A stretch of DNA of 38,171 nt, taken from positions 1 to 38,171 of the forward strand of contig CACLDI010000008.1 of the NCBI GenBank assembly GCA_902605605.1, given 5' to 3'. Shown here one piece after another: positions 1-9,838 of this stretch. The notes beneath the pieces were generated by a model. The model saw nothing but the letters and a program-made list of their open reading frames with translations, searched no databases and was not told where the DNA came from. Position 1 is the stretch's first letter, and each line of letters starts with the position of its first letter. This stretch comes from an uncultured Pelagibacteraceae bacterium. GTDB taxonomy: Bacteria > Pseudomonadota > Alphaproteobacteria > Pelagibacterales > Pelagibacteraceae. The position numbers and the translations under genes are program-made.

Positions 1-167
1 ATTGGAACAATTGATTTGACACCAGTGGTATTTTGAACTGTTACAGCTGTAATAGCAGTCATCGCATATGAACCTAATGCAGTAACAGTTTTTATGTCTG
101 CCTGTATTCCTGCACCACCTGAGGAGTCAGATCCAGCAATAATTAGTACTTTTGATTTTGTCTTCAA
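1..167 (-). CDS. thiD: Hydroxymethylpyrimidine/phosphomethylpyrimidine kinase, N-terminal part (cut by window edge)
   Basis: ThiD phosphorylates HMP and HMP-phosphate to HMP-diphosphate for thiamine synthesis. Only about 55 codons are present; the frame is open to base 1. The N-terminus reads [19 protein letters not shown] followed by [12 protein letters not shown] and a [11 protein letters not shown] stretch, the typical substrate-binding start of ThiD-family ribokinases. The only usable start in frame is TTG at 167-165, two bases after the glmM stop, with no clear Shine-Dalgarno sequence, so translation is probably coupled to glmM. SAR11 is known to lack ThiC and to depend on outside HMP-type precursors, so ThiD together with thiE at 19098 would serve salvage. 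Family assignment is firm; the start is a choice. Confidence 0.85.
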   Translation of the reverse strand, partial: MKTKSKVLIIAGSDSSGGAGIQADIKTVTALGSYAMTAITAVTVQNTTGVKSIVP

Positions 168-168
168 T

Positions 169-1500
169 TTATTTAATTTTTTTGGTAATTATGTTTATAC
201 ACTTTTCTAGAAGATCTACATTTTCACTTTCACCCATAACTCTTATCTTTGACTCTGTTCCTGATTTCCTAACTAAAATTCTCCCATGTCCTTTGATTAA
301 TTTTTCTGCAATTTTAATAGAATTTTTTATTTCTGATTTATTTATTATATTTTTATCTTTTACAGCTACATTTTTTAATATTTGTGGGATTTTTTTGAAT
401 TTTGAAAAAAATACACTAGCTTTTTTTCCTTTTCTCAACGCAAATAAAGCCTCTAAGGCAACTAACAAACCATCTCCAGTAGTTGCAAATTTTCCAAGAA
501 TAATATGGCCTGACTGTTCTCCCCCTAAATTAAATTTATGTTTTTGCATTTTTTCTTTCACGTACCTATCACCAACATTTGCTCTAATAAAATTAATATT
601 AAGAGTTTTAAAGTATTGCTCTAAGCCATAGTTGGACATTAAGGTACCAACCACACCCCCTCTTAACATTTTTTTATTTTTCCATCTTGAGGCCAAAGCA
701 GCAATAATTTGATCACCATCAATTATATTACTTTTTTCATCACACATTATGACTCGATCAGCGTCACCATCTAATGAAATACCAATATGAGCTTTATATT
801 TTTTTACTGCTCTTTTAATATTCTGTGGATAGACTGATCCACAATGTTTATTAATATTTATGCCATTCGGCTCCACCCCAATAGCTATTACTTTCGCACC
901 TAATGATTTTAATAATTCAGGTCCAGCTTTGTAACCTGCTCCATTTGCGCAGTCTATAACAATCCTAAGTCCTCTTAAATTAAACTCCTCAGAAAAGTTT
1001 TTTTTTAAAATTTTAATATAATCTATAGTTCCTGTTTCTAATCTTTTCACCCTTCCTAGTTTTTCAGGTTCAGATAAATTTTTTTCAATATTTTGGTCTA
1101 TTAAATGTTCAATTTTCTTCTCAATTTTGTCAGATAATTTCATTCCATCTGGTCCAAATAATTTTAATCCATTATCATAATGTGGATTGTGTGATGCAGT
1201 TATCATAATTCCCATATTAGCTCTCATGGTTTTAGTAAGCATTGCTAAACCATTAGTTGGTAGAGGTCCCAAAGTGTAAACGTGCATACCAGCTGAGGTT
1301 AATCCTGATACCAAAGCTGGTTCGAGCATATAACCTGACAACCTTGTATCTTTGGCAATTACAGCAACTTGTTTGTTTTTTTTTTGTGAACTAAAAAAGG
1401 TTCCTGATGCTAGACCAAACTTAAAAAACATATCTCCATTTATATTTTTGCTATTTATTGCGCCTCTAATACCATCAGTTCCAAAGTATTTTTTTGGCAT
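169..1500 (-). CDS. glmM: Phosphoglucosamine mutase
   Basis: Converts glucosamine-6-phosphate to glucosamine-1-phosphate on the way to UDP-GlcNAc for peptidoglycan and lipid A. It is full length for the family (443 aa). The catalytic phosphoserine loop TASHNP places Ser103 as the phosphorylated residue. The Mg-binding loop DGDADR is at 244-249, a sugar-binding GEQSGH loop follows, and the phosphate-binding RKSGTES loop is at about 411-417. Its ATG shares one base with the folP stop, and the thiD start follows its stop by two bases, so the three form one transcript. The ftsH-folP-glmM order is common in proteobacteria. Confidence 0.97.
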   Translation of the reverse strand: MPKKYFGTDGIRGAINSKNINGDMFFKFGLASGTFFSSQKKNKQVAVIAKDTRLSGYMLEPALVSGLTSAGMHVYTLGPLPTNGLAMLTKTMRANMGIMITASHNPHYDNGLKLFGPDGMKLSDKIEKKIEHLIDQNIEKNLSEPEKLGRVKRLETGTIDYIKILKKNFSEEFNLRGLRIVIDCANGAGYKAGPELLKSLGAKVIAIGVEPNGININKHCGSVYPQNIKRAVKKYKAHIGISLDGDADRVIMCDEKSNIIDGDQIIAALASRWKNKKMLRGGVVGTLMSNYGLEQYFKTLNINFIRANVGDRYVKEKMQKHKFNLGGEQSGHIILGKFATTGDGLLVALEALFALRKGKKASVFFSKFKKIPQILKNVAVKDKNIINKSEIKNSIKIAEKLIKGHGRILVRKSGTESKIRVMGESENVDLLEKCINIITKKIK

Positions 1501-2552
1501 TAATTTTTAATTATCTCTTTGTAAACTTTTATACCCTGCATAATTTCATTAATATCATGGACTCTTAAAATTTGAACACCCTGGGTCATCATATAAATTG
1601 AGGAAGCTACTGTGCCTCCAATCCTTAATTTACTATCATTATTTTTAGATATATCTTTAATAAACCTTTTTCTTGAATTGCCTACAAGTATAGGAAAACC
1701 AAGTGAATGGAAAATAGAAATGTTCTTTATTAAATTCATATTATGTTTCAAATTTTTTCCAAAACCTATTCCTGGGTCAATGATTATTTTATTGTGATTT
1801 ATTCCTATTGATCTTAAAAATTTTATTTTTTTTTCAAAAAAATCATAAATATCCAACAATTCATTTTTATAAGAAGGATTATTTTGCATATCCTCTGGAT
1901 GGCCTTGAGAATGCTGCAGTACAAATGGGGTATTACTTAGCTTTAATACATTTACGGTTTCTGGGTCATATTCCAAACCTGATACATCATTGATTAACTT
2001 TACTCCAAGTTGAATTCCTTTTTTCATTATATTTGATTTTCTTGTATCTAAGGATATTGGCATTTTTTTAGTCAATAGTTTTAAAATTTTATTAATTCTA
2101 CTCCATTCTAACTTTTCATTTATAGGTTTAGATCCTGGTCTGGTAGACTCTCCGCCAATATCAATTAATTTTGCACCTGAATTAAATAAATTTATAGCTT
2201 GTTGAATAGCTTTATCTTTTTTATTAAATTTTCCTCCATCTGAAAAACTGTCAGGTGTCAAATTTAAAACTCCTAGCAAATTAGGAATTGAGTTAAATTT
2301 TAAATTACTAAAATTTTTTTTTTTTGAAGTAATATTCTTTAAATTAGTATTAATTTTTTTTTTTAATGAATTTGATAATTTATTAATTTGATTGATAAAT
2401 ACTATTTTTTTAGATTTTCTTGTAATTATTTCAATTTGATCAAAGGAAATTTCTTTAATACCATGAAGTGGTAGTGATTTATTTTTCTGTACAAGATTTT
2501 TAGACTTAGCACCATGATAGAAATTACACACTCTTGTGTAATATCTTGTCAT
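1500..2552 (-). CDS. folP: Dihydropteroate synthase with N-terminal extension
   Basis: Condenses p-aminobenzoate with dihydropterin diphosphate to dihydropteroate in folate synthesis; cytoplasmic TIM barrel. The core begins near residue 88 with LLGVLNLTPDSFSDGG and continues with DIGGESTRPGS, a DTRKS strand and the IIDPGIGFGK loop. At 350 aa it is about 70 residues longer than the E. coli enzyme because of an N-terminal extension starting MTRYYTRV. Alphaproteobacterial FolP proteins often carry a similar extension with an early YYRP-like motif, so I take the ATG at 2552 as real. It lies 8 bases behind the ftsH stop and overlaps glmM by one base. Confidence 0.93.
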   Translation of the reverse strand: MTRYYTRVCNFYHGAKSKNLVQKNKSLPLHGIKEISFDQIEIITRKSKKIVFINQINKLSNSLKKKINTNLKNITSKKKNFSNLKFNSIPNLLGVLNLTPDSFSDGGKFNKKDKAIQQAINLFNSGAKLIDIGGESTRPGSKPINEKLEWSRINKILKLLTKKMPISLDTRKSNIMKKGIQLGVKLINDVSGLEYDPETVNVLKLSNTPFVLQHSQGHPEDMQNNPSYKNELLDIYDFFEKKIKFLRSIGINHNKIIIDPGIGFGKNLKHNMNLIKNISIFHSLGFPILVGNSRKRFIKDISKNNDSKLRIGGTVASSIYMMTQGVQILRVHDINEIMQGIKVYKEIIKN

Positions 2553-2560
2553 CTATAAGT

Positions 2561-4453
2561 TTAGTGAACTATCTTTGGTTTAAGCCCTAATGAACTTAGT
2601 GCAGAACCCTTATCATTATCATCAACTTTAATATCTTCTTTGTCTTTTGGATAAACATTTTTATTTATCAAATTTTCTATTTCCTCTCCTGAAAGAGTTT
2701 CATAGGTTAAGAGTGCTTTAGCTAACTTGTGCAAATCATCAATTTTTTCTGTTAGTACTTTTCTTGCTCTTTCGTAACCTTTATCAACTATTTTTCTTAT
2801 TTCAGAGTCAACTTTTTGTGCCGTTTCCTCTGACATATTTTGTTGTCTTGCAACAGATCTACCTAAGAAAACTTCTTCCTCGTTTTCTCCATATGCAACT
2901 GGTCCAAGTTCCTTGCTTAATCCTGCTCTCATGACCATTGCTCTGGCTCTTTTAGTTGCTTGTTCAATATCACTCGATGCTCCAGTAGTAACTTTATCTT
3001 CACCAAATATTATTTCTTCAGCAACCCTTCCACCCATTGCAATAGCAAGTTGGGCATGTAGCTGCTCACGTGTTTGTGATAATTCATCTCTTTCAGGTAA
3101 TTGCATAACCATACCAAGAGCTCTTCCTCTCGGGATAATTGTAGCTTTATGAATTGGATATGCTGCACTCTCATTAATAGTTACAATTGCGTGTCCAGCC
3201 TCATGATAAGCTGTTAAAGTTTTCTCCTCCTCAGTCATTACCATTGATCTTCTTTCAGACCCCATCATTACTTTATCTTTTGCTTCCTCAAATTCTACCA
3301 ATGTAACGATACGTTTATTTTTTCTAGCAGCTAATAAAGCTGCCTCGTTTACAAGATTTGCTAGATCTGCACCTGAAAAACCCGGTGTGCCTCTTGCAAC
3401 TGTTCTTAAATTTACATCTGGAGCCATCTTAATTTTTTTAACATGAACTTTTAGAATTTTTTCTCTTCCAATTATATCTGGATTTGAGACAACTACTTGT
3501 CTATCAAATCTACCTGGTCTTAATAATGCAGGATCTAAAACATCGGGTCTATTAGTTGCAGCAATTATGATAACTCCTTCATTAGTATCGAAACCATCCA
3601 TTTCAACTAATAATTGGTTTAATGTTTGTTCTCTCTCGTCATTGCCTCCTCCTAGACCTGCGCCACGACTTCTTCCAACAGCATCGATCTCGTCAATAAA
3701 AATTATGCATGGGGAATTTTTCTTTCCCTGCTCAAACATATCTCTTACTCTTGATGCACCAACACCAACAAACATCTCAACAAAATCTGAGCCAGAAATA
3801 GTAAAAAAGGGAACTGCGGCTTCACCTGCTATCGCTCTAGCTAAAAGAGTTTTTCCTGTACCAGGAGGTCCGACTAGTAATGCACCTCTTGGTATTTTAC
3901 CTCCAAGCCTACTGAATTTTTTTGGATCTTTTAAAAATTCTACAATCTCCTCAACTTCTTCTTTAGCTTCTTCTACCCCTGCAACATCGTTGAATGTAAC
4001 TTTTCCTTTAAGCTCATTCATCATTTTTGCTTTTGATTTTCCAAAACCCATTGCTCCACCTCTTCCGCCTTGCATCTGTCTCATAAAGAAAATCCAAACA
4101 GCAATCAATAACAACATGGGGAACCATGAAAGTAATACACCAAATAAAGAGGGCATTTTTTCCTCTAAAGGAGCAGCTGAAATACTCACTCCTTTTTCAG
4201 ATAGTTTTTCAATTAAATTTGGATCGTCAGGAGAATAAGTAGAGAATGAATTGCCGTTAGAGTAAACGCCCTTGATATTTTTACCTTGTATCTCAACCTT
4301 TACAACTTCTCCGTTATCTACTGATGTTAAAAAATCAGAAAAAATTATTTGATTGCCTACTCTGGGATTTGATTGAGGGCTTTTGAACATGTTGTAGAGA
4401 CCTATAGTTAAGAAAACTATTATCCCCCACATTGCAAGATTTTTTAAATTCAT
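2561..4453 (-). CDS. ftsH: ATP-dependent zinc metalloprotease FtsH
   Basis: Membrane-anchored AAA+ protease that degrades misfolded membrane proteins and short-lived regulators. Two membrane segments (about 8-22 and 103-124) flank a periplasmic loop. The AAA module has Walker A GPPGTGKT at 195-202, Walker B IIFIDEID at about 250-257 and the second region of homology [17 protein letters not shown]. The zinc site HEAGH is at 417-421. The length (630 aa) is usual. It has a 63-base gap from tilS upstream and leads the ftsH-folP-glmM-thiD series. The C-terminal tail is short and charged. GC and conservation are clearly higher than in its neighbours, as expected for a core gene. Confidence 0.98.
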   Translation of the reverse strand: MNLKNLAMWGIIVFLTIGLYNMFKSPQSNPRVGNQIIFSDFLTSVDNGEVVKVEIQGKNIKGVYSNGNSFSTYSPDDPNLIEKLSEKGVSISAAPLEEKMPSLFGVLLSWFPMLLLIAVWIFFMRQMQGGRGGAMGFGKSKAKMMNELKGKVTFNDVAGVEEAKEEVEEIVEFLKDPKKFSRLGGKIPRGALLVGPPGTGKTLLARAIAGEAAVPFFTISGSDFVEMFVGVGASRVRDMFEQGKKNSPCIIFIDEIDAVGRSRGAGLGGGNDEREQTLNQLLVEMDGFDTNEGVIIIAATNRPDVLDPALLRPGRFDRQVVVSNPDIIGREKILKVHVKKIKMAPDVNLRTVARGTPGFSGADLANLVNEAALLAARKNKRIVTLVEFEEAKDKVMMGSERRSMVMTEEEKTLTAYHEAGHAIVTINESAAYPIHKATIIPRGRALGMVMQLPERDELSQTREQLHAQLAIAMGGRVAEEIIFGEDKVTTGASSDIEQATKRARAMVMRAGLSKELGPVAYGENEEEVFLGRSVARQQNMSEETAQKVDSEIRKIVDKGYERARKVLTEKIDDLHKLAKALLTYETLSGEEIENLINKNVYPKDKEDIKVDDNDKGSALSSLGLKPKIVH

Positions 4454-4516
4454 ACTTATAAAATAAGAATTATTATCAATTAAACAAGTGACAAAATATC
4501 AATTAAAATATTATAT

Positions 4517-5551
4517 TTATTGCTCTTTTAGAACTAAGATTGACTTGTTCACTTTGTAGATTATGCAATTTCCAAGTGTAAGTTTAAGAGAAATTCTAGT
4601 CTCTCCTTTTAATTTATGTATAATGGTATCAATTTTCTTTCCTCTAACAGAGTAATATTTGTTCCCAACAAATTTGATTATCTCTGTTAACGATCTAAAA
4701 GTTATTTCATGAGGCTGGTTAAAAAATTCTTCATTTAAAATAATTTTGTTTTTATCTTTATAAATATATGAATTATCTGTTAAATTTTTTGCAACATAAA
4801 ATTTTATAGTTTCATTAGAATCTTTTAAATTTTTAATTGTTAGCAGAAATTTATTCTTATCAAGACCATCGTTCTGGAGATATTTTATTAACTTTCTTAT
4901 CCTTACTCTTTTAAATTTGTTATCCTCATTAGAGGGATCCTCAATATAAGATTTAAAAACATTAGTGGTGATGTAATTTAAATGTTTTTTTTCAAAACTT
5001 ATAAGTGGTCTAACTATATTTACTTTGTCTCTAAGAGTTTTTTCACTAAAAGAAACTAGGCCATTAAGGCCACTTCCTCTAGAAATTCTTATAAAAAAAT
5101 TTTCATATAAATCGTCTATATGATGACCTGTTAAAATAGTTCTGATATTCATTTTTTTAGCCTGATTAATCAAAAGACTATATCTTTTATTTCTAGCTAA
5201 AGACTGAATATTGCTTATTGGTTTTTTCCCATACCACTTTAAAATGTTTGACTTTATATTGTGTTCTTTTAAAAGTTTTTTTACAAAGTATGCTTCCGTA
5301 GATGAATTTTTTCTTAGTCTATGATCAACTATATAATAATAAACTTTACATGATTTTTTAATTGAATAAATTTTAGTTAAGAAACATAAAGCTAAGCTAT
5401 CTGGACCACCAGAAACCCCAACAATAAAATCTTGATTCATTTTAAAAATATTTTCAAATTTTCTATAAATTTGAAATATTCTTTTATCTCTTAATTTGTT
5501 TAGTAAATTTTTATGAGTCTTTTTTGATGCATTCAAATTTTTTGGACTCAT
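4517..5551 (-). CDS. tilS: tRNA(Ile)-lysidine synthetase
   Basis: Modifies C34 of the CAU-anticodon isoleucine tRNA to lysidine using ATP and lysine, so that it reads AUA. The N-type ATP pyrophosphatase P-loop SGGPDS is at residues 47-52 and the family motif HHIDDLYENF with ISRGSGLNGL follows at about 140-165. At 344 aa it is shorter than the E. coli protein (about 430 aa); the C-terminal part is degenerate or reduced. The ATG at 5551 lies 41 bases inside cpoB. A second ATG at 5440 would put the P-loop 10 residues from the start and remove the overlap; I keep the long form with moderate certainty. Confidence 0.9.
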   Translation of the reverse strand: MSPKNLNASKKTHKNLLNKLRDKRIFQIYRKFENIFKMNQDFIVGVSGGPDSLALCFLTKIYSIKKSCKVYYYIVDHRLRKNSSTEAYFVKKLLKEHNIKSNILKWYGKKPISNIQSLARNKRYSLLINQAKKMNIRTILTGHHIDDLYENFFIRISRGSGLNGLVSFSEKTLRDKVNIVRPLISFEKKHLNYITTNVFKSYIEDPSNEDNKFKRVRIRKLIKYLQNDGLDKNKFLLTIKNLKDSNETIKFYVAKNLTDNSYIYKDKNKIILNEEFFNQPHEITFRSLTEIIKFVGNKYYSVRGKKIDTIIHKLKGETRISLKLTLGNCIIYKVNKSILVLKEQ

Positions 5552-6518
5552 ATTTTGCTTTTTGTATTACTGATTGATTTGCATTAGGATATTGAAGCTC
5601 CACACCATTGATCATTTTACATCCTTGATCTTTTTCTCCAATTTGTACCATTGATATACCTAATTTTAATAAATTTATTGGTGCCTTCTTGCCTTTTGGA
5701 TATTTTTGATATCCTTCTAAATAAGCTGATGCAGCATCTGTATATAATTGTCTTATTCTAAATGTTTCTGCATACCAATATTGTGCACTTCCTGCTAATT
5801 CGTGATCTGTATTAGAAAGAACAAATTCTCTAAAAGCTCTCTCTGCTGTACTGTAGTCCCCAACTTTTAAAAAACTAGTTGCAAATTCATACTGTTTTTC
5901 TTCAGAAACATCTTGGGGTAATATTTTATCCTCTGATTGAAAATTTTCAGTTACAATTGTTGCAGTAGTTTCAACTGACTGAATTTGCTGAGACATATCT
6001 GAAGTTTCTGTATCTTTATAGGATATTGAACCGAGATCTTGGGGCTGAGAACTTCCTGGAAGAATTTTATTTTCATCTATTTTGGGCTTCGAACTTAATT
6101 TAGATGAACTATCATTTAATATACCTGAACTAAGTGATGACTCTATATCTTGAAATCTTACTTGATTGTCAGCTTGAATTTTTGACAATCGATTAGAAAG
6201 TTTGTCTAATTTAAAATTTATTTCTTCAAATTTATTTGTTAATTCTCTAAATTGACCCTCGATTTCAGACAATTTAAGTAAATGTCTTGTAAGAACATCT
6301 TCTGAATTTGGATCTATTTCTAAATCTGAGCTACTAATCGAATTATTTTGTATCTCAATTGATCCAGAGTAAACAGCCCTCTCAAGAGTTTTTAGATCAT
6401 TTTTAATAATTTCTAAAGTTTCATAGATATTGTGATTGTCTGCAAAGGAATTACTAATGATTACAAAATTAAATACAAAAATAATATTCAATACGATTAA
6501 TTTTAATATCATTTTCAT
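5511..6518 (-). CDS. cpoB: Tol-Pal associated periplasmic protein CpoB (YbgF)
   Basis: Periplasmic partner of the Tol-Pal system that links outer-membrane constriction with peptidoglycan synthesis. The protein starts with a signal peptide (hydrophobic to about residue 27, cleavage near NSFA-DN). A Ser/Glu-rich coiled-coil segment follows at about 65-120 (LTNKFEEINFKLDKLSNRL), then a low-complexity linker and a C-terminal TPR block of about 125 residues (AERAFREF, YWYAETF, APINLLKLG). The frame also has a TTG at 6521, but ATG at 6518 or 6512 is likelier. It is separated from pal by a strong terminator, so it probably has its own promoter. Confidence 0.9.
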   Translation of the reverse strand: MKMILKLIVLNIIFVFNFVIISNSFADNHNIYETLEIIKNDLKTLERAVYSGSIEIQNNSISSSDLEIDPNSEDVLTRHLLKLSEIEGQFRELTNKFEEINFKLDKLSNRLSKIQADNQVRFQDIESSLSSGILNDSSSKLSSKPKIDENKILPGSSQPQDLGSISYKDTETSDMSQQIQSVETTATIVTENFQSEDKILPQDVSEEKQYEFATSFLKVGDYSTAERAFREFVLSNTDHELAGSAQYWYAETFRIRQLYTDAASAYLEGYQKYPKGKKAPINLLKLGISMVQIGEKDQGCKMINGVELQYPNANQSVIQKAKYESKKFECIKKDS

Positions 6519-6535
6519 CAACTATTTACTTTATG

Positions 6536-6565
6536 ATTATAAAAATGGCAAAAAAAAGACCCCAA
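6536..6565 (-). promoter_or_regulatory. Candidate cpoB promoter overlapping the pal terminator
   Basis: A perfect TATAAT is present on the minus strand at 6541-6536, just ahead of cpoB. Eighteen bases upstream is TTGGGG (6565-6560), which lies in the 3' arm of the pal terminator hairpin. The -35 match is poor (3 of 6), so this rests mainly on the -10 box and on the need for transcription to restart after the terminator. Confidence 0.3.
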
Positions 6566-6590
6566 TACTACCGTTGTAGCTGGGGTCTTT
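6551..6590 (-). terminator. Intrinsic terminator after pal
   Basis: On the minus strand AAAGACCCCA pairs with TGGGGTCTTT as a ten-pair stem, with an inner CTAC/GTAG helix around an AACG tetraloop-like turn, followed directly by a run of T. The slightly imperfect inner junction does not weaken it. It lies 12 bases after the pal stop and ends the tolQRAB-pal transcript. It is by far the most GC-rich hairpin in the left half. On the plus strand the same hairpin lacks a good T run. Confidence 0.92.
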
Positions 6591-6602
6591 AGATTATGAT
6601 TT

Positions 6603-7094
6603 TTAATTTGCTTTAACAGTAACTGATCTTCTGTTTTTTGACCAAGACAATGGGTTTGAACCAGAATCAACTGGTCTTTCTTTTCCATAACTTAATACTG
6701 TAATTCTGTCAGAAGATATTCCATAAGTCATTAAATAATCTTTAGCTGCGTTAGCTCTTCTTTCTCCAAGAGCTAAGTTGTATTCTCTAGTTCCTCTTTC
6801 GTCTGCATGACCTTCCAGTACTACATTAATACTTGAATTTTTTCTCATCCATGCCGCTTGTGCTCTTAAAGTTTCTCTAGAAGCAGTAGTTAAAATTGAC
6901 TCGTTTGTTGCAAAGAAAACTCTGTCTGGGACCCCTTCAGCTAAATATTCAACTGTATCTGTTCCCGTATACACATCACCTTGCATTGAACCTTTTATGT
7001 CTGATGCAATTTCTTTTTTAGTTGCGCAGGCTGATAAAACTAGACATGCGGTTAATACTATAAGTGCGTTTTTAAAAATTTTGTTTAATATCAT
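6603..7094 (-). CDS. pal: Peptidoglycan-associated lipoprotein Pal
   Basis: Outer-membrane lipoprotein that binds peptidoglycan and TolB. The lipobox LSAC follows a hydrophobic segment (ALIVLTACLV), so the Cys is acylated and anchors the protein. The C-terminal OmpA-like domain carries the binding signature EGHADERGTREYNLALGERR. I chose the ATG at 7094 (163 aa) because AAGGAG sits 7 bases before it; the frame also opens at a TTG at 7121, but that would put the Shine-Dalgarno inside the gene and lengthen the signal peptide. It is the last gene of the tol transcript before the terminator. Confidence 0.97.
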   Translation of the reverse strand: MILNKIFKNALIVLTACLVLSACATKKEIASDIKGSMQGDVYTGTDTVEYLAEGVPDRVFFATNESILTTASRETLRAQAAWMRKNSSINVVLEGHADERGTREYNLALGERRANAAKDYLMTYGISSDRITVLSYGKERPVDSGSNPLSWSKNRRSVTVKAN

Positions 7095-7101
7095 TAAATT
7101 G

Positions 7102-7107
7102 CTCCTT
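7102..7107 (-). promoter_or_regulatory. Ribosome binding site that decides the pal start
   Basis: AAGGAG on the minus strand, 7 bases before the ATG at 7094. Strong Shine-Dalgarno sequences are rare in this window, so this one is informative and rules against the upstream TTG at 7121. Confidence 0.8.
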
Positions 7108-7201
7108 GCTGCTAATTTCAAAGTGTTATTTATTCACAACTAATTAGAGGTTTCAAGTCTAAAAATCAAGAAATTTCAATAATTCTATGGTTAAATTTAT
7201 A

Positions 7202-8542
7202 TTAATTACTTAATAAAGATGACCATGATGGGTCAGATGCATCAGTGGGCGTCTTTATTTGACGCTCATTGTAACCGGTCAAGTCAATAGACCATAACTT
7301 TGCAGTAAACCCTTCACCTTTTTCGTTAGTCTTTGTTTCCCTATAAAAAATTAAAACTCTTCCATTTGGTGACCATGAAGGAGCTTCTTGATAGTAATTT
7401 TCTGTCAACAACCTTTCACCTTTTCCATCTGTTCTCATAACACCGATATAAAATTTGCCTTTGTGTAATTTGGTAAATGCAATTAAATCTCCCCTAGGTG
7501 ACCAAACTGGAGTTCCATAAAGTCCATTTCCAAATGAAATTCTTTTTACATTACTTCCGTCGCTCTTCATTACATAGATCTGCTGATAGCCACTTCTGTC
7601 AGAATTGAATGTTATATATTTTCCATCAGGTGAGTAAGACGGTGAGGTATCGATAGATGGATGATTTGTAATCCTATCTACAATTCTGTTTTCTAAATCC
7701 ATGGTGTAAATATCAGATTTCCCATCTTTTGCAAAGCTCATAATAATTTTTTTTCCATCTGGAGAAAATCTCGGTGCAAAAGTCATACCAGGAAAGTCTC
7801 CTACAACCTCTTGTGTCCCAGTCTCAATGTCTAGTAAATAAACTCTTGGAAGATTTTTAAAGTAAGACAAATAAGTAACCATTTGGCTTGTTGGATTAAA
7901 TCTGGGAGTGAGAACTAATTCATTACCTAAAGTTAAAAATTTATTATTGAAGCCATCTTGATCCATGATTGATAATTTTTTTATTCTTTGTGTCTTGGGG
8001 CCTTCCTCAGCAACATAAATAATTCTGGTATCAAAATATCCTTTTTCCCCAGTCAGTCTTTCATAAACTTTATCAGAAATGATGTGACCTACTCTTCGCC
8101 AATTACTTGGTACTGTAGTGAATGCTAAAGCCATCATTTCTTTAGCTGCAAGCACATCCCATAATCTAAACTCAACTCTTAACTTGTCATCGACATAATT
8201 TACTTTACCTGTTATTAGCGCTTGTGCTTTAATTAAATTCCAATCTTCAAATCTTGGTTTAAGATTAGCAATATTAGGAGCTTGTAAAAAGGCATCTTTA
8301 CTTAAAGGATTGAATAATCCTGATGTACTCAAATTATTTTCTACAATACTTGAAATTTCTTCTCCAATATTTTTTTTCTTTAGTGCTTTTTCAAAACTTT
8401 TTCTTGATTTTTCATCAATGGATAAAGGTGAGACTGCTACTGGAAGAGGGTCAAGATTACCACGCGTAATATCAACCTCGATTAATGCATATGAATTTAT
8501 TGGAATTAGAATTAAAAATAATGTAATAATTTTTTTTATCAT
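7202..8542 (-). CDS. tolB: Tol-Pal system beta-propeller protein TolB
   Basis: Periplasmic protein that shuttles between Pal and the inner-membrane TolQRA complex. It begins with a cleavable signal peptide ([14 protein letters not shown]). An N-terminal alpha/beta domain of about 150 residues follows, and then a six-bladed propeller made of PD40 repeats with the recurrent SPDGK or SPxG motif (for example [40 protein letters not shown]). The 446 aa length is normal. It starts 13 bases after tolA, and 107 bases separate its stop from the pal ATG. Confidence 0.97.
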   Translation of the reverse strand: MIKKIITLFLILIPINSYALIEVDITRGNLDPLPVAVSPLSIDEKSRKSFEKALKKKNIGEEISSIVENNLSTSGLFNPLSKDAFLQAPNIANLKPRFEDWNLIKAQALITGKVNYVDDKLRVEFRLWDVLAAKEMMALAFTTVPSNWRRVGHIISDKVYERLTGEKGYFDTRIIYVAEEGPKTQRIKKLSIMDQDGFNNKFLTLGNELVLTPRFNPTSQMVTYLSYFKNLPRVYLLDIETGTQEVVGDFPGMTFAPRFSPDGKKIIMSFAKDGKSDIYTMDLENRIVDRITNHPSIDTSPSYSPDGKYITFNSDRSGYQQIYVMKSDGSNVKRISFGNGLYGTPVWSPRGDLIAFTKLHKGKFYIGVMRTDGKGERLLTENYYQEAPSWSPNGRVLIFYRETKTNEKGEGFTAKLWSIDLTGYNERQIKTPTDASDPSWSSLLSN

Positions 8543-8555
8543 TTTAATGTTTATA

Positions 8556-9416
8556 TTAACCTTCTAACATCTCCCTTGCATCAAAATTTAATTGTAATTC
8601 TTTCCATCTTTCATAGCCAGTTGTTGGAACTCTTAATGGCTGACATAATTTAACAGCTCTTAAAGCACTTTCTGCTAAGACTTTATAAAATCCTTGTCCT
8701 GGTTTATTCATCCTTGCATGATCTAAAATTTCAGTTTTTGTTACAGACCCATCTGGCTTTAATTTTAATTTAATTCTTACTAATAAATTTTCATTATAAG
8801 GTAAACCTAATGGAATACTCCAACATCCAAAAATTTGTGCTTTAAGAGCATCTTCTTCGCTTAATGTTAATCCTGAATTCTCAATATTTCTCTCTTGATC
8901 TTGTGTAATATCGTTGTTTTTTTTAATTACTTCAGCAGTTTCTTCCTTGGATTTATCGATTAATGCAGCAATATTATTTGGATCAAATAAATCTTTTTTT
9001 TCAAACTCTGAGACCTGTTTCACCTCTTTATCAACTTTTTCTGGATTTTGCTTTTTTTCTTCTATTGTTTTAATTTTTTTAACAGTTTTGTCTGGAAGTG
9101 GGATTGCCTCAGGAATTTGATTTTCAATTTTTTTATTATTTTGATCTGGTGAGATTACAGTTTTAGTTTTTGTTTTTTTAACTTTTTTTGGTGGAGCTTG
9201 TTCAGACACAAGCTTTTCTTTTTCTTTAACTTTCTCTATAATTTTTTTTGCTTTTGGGGCAAAAGGAACATTTGTTTTTTCAGCTATCTGAATTAGTTCA
9301 ACCGATACAATAGGGGGAATGTCTAATGGTTTCTTTGACAAAAAAGGAAGGCTCATTGCTGTAATAATAATTAACAATGCATGAAAAAGAGAAGAGATAA
9401 TTATACTTCTATTCAA
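8556..9416 (-). CDS. tolA: TolA-like energy transducer
   Basis: Spans the periplasm and passes proton-motive force from TolQR to TolB-Pal. One N-terminal membrane helix (about 4-26) precedes a long Lys/Glu/Pro-rich periplasmic stretch (about 50-185) typical of TolA and TonB stalks. The C-terminal domain (about 190-286) has the TonB/TolA-like pattern [12 protein letters not shown] and [13 protein letters not shown]. Sequence in the stalk is poorly conserved in this family, so the assignment leans on position between tolR and tolB. TonB would be the alternative, but the context favours TolA. Confidence 0.9.
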   Translation of the reverse strand: MNRSIIISSLFHALLIIITAMSLPFLSKKPLDIPPIVSVELIQIAEKTNVPFAPKAKKIIEKVKEKEKLVSEQAPPKKVKKTKTKTVISPDQNNKKIENQIPEAIPLPDKTVKKIKTIEEKKQNPEKVDKEVKQVSEFEKKDLFDPNNIAALIDKSKEETAEVIKKNNDITQDQERNIENSGLTLSEEDALKAQIFGCWSIPLGLPYNENLLVRIKLKLKPDGSVTKTEILDHARMNKPGQGFYKVLAESALRAVKLCQPLRVPTTGYERWKELQLNFDAREMLEG

Positions 9417-9421
9417 TTTAG

Positions 9422-9838
9422 TTACCTCTGTTTGTAAGGCTCTGATATTAATGCTACCTTTGTAAAACCTGATCCAGAAAGAAGCCCCATTATTTCAAGT
9501 ACTCTTCCGTAATTTATAGTTTTGTCTCCTCTAACATAAATTCTTGTGTCTGTTCTATTTTTTGAAACAGCCAAGACTTTTGCAATAATATTATTATATT
9601 CGACTTTAGACTCTTGAATAAATATCTCTCCTTTTGCATTTATAGATAATGTTAATGGTTCTGTTTCCTCAGGAAGTGAGTCTGCAGAGCTTTCTGGTAA
9701 GTCTACTTGAACACCGACAGTTAACAAAGGTGCTGTTACCATAAAAATAATTAATAATACTAACATTACATCAACAAATGGTGTGACATTAATTTCACTC
9801 ATGGGTTCTTTTGAAGAACGATTTAATTTAAACGCCAT
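9422..9838 (-). CDS. tolR: TolR, ExbD/TolR family proton-channel subunit
   Basis: Inner-membrane subunit of the TolQR ion channel. It has one membrane helix (about 21-43), with the essential proton-carrying Asp at residue 23 in VTPFVDVMLVLLIIFMV, and a periplasmic domain after it. The length of 138 aa is usual. Its ATG directly follows the tolQ stop with no gap, and tolA begins 5 bases after its own stop, consistent with strict co-translation of the complex. Confidence 0.97.
   Translation of the reverse strand: MAFKLNRSSKEPMSEINVTPFVDVMLVLLIIFMVTAPLLTVGVQVDLPESSADSLPEETEPLTLSINAKGEIFIQESKVEYNNIIAKVLAVSKNRTDTRIYVRGDKTINYGRVLEIMGLLSGSGFTKVALISEPYKQR

Noticed and set aside
152..631. Open frame of 159 codons on the plus strand across glmM
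   Set aside because: Antisense shadow of glmM. The hydrophobic Phe/Ile-rich composition is what the complement of Lys/Asn-rich coding gives.
3567..4238. Long open frame of 223 codons on the plus strand across ftsH
   Set aside because: It is antisense to the conserved AAA domain of ftsH, rich in Ser, Pro and Ile as mirrored codons would be, and has no recognisable domain.
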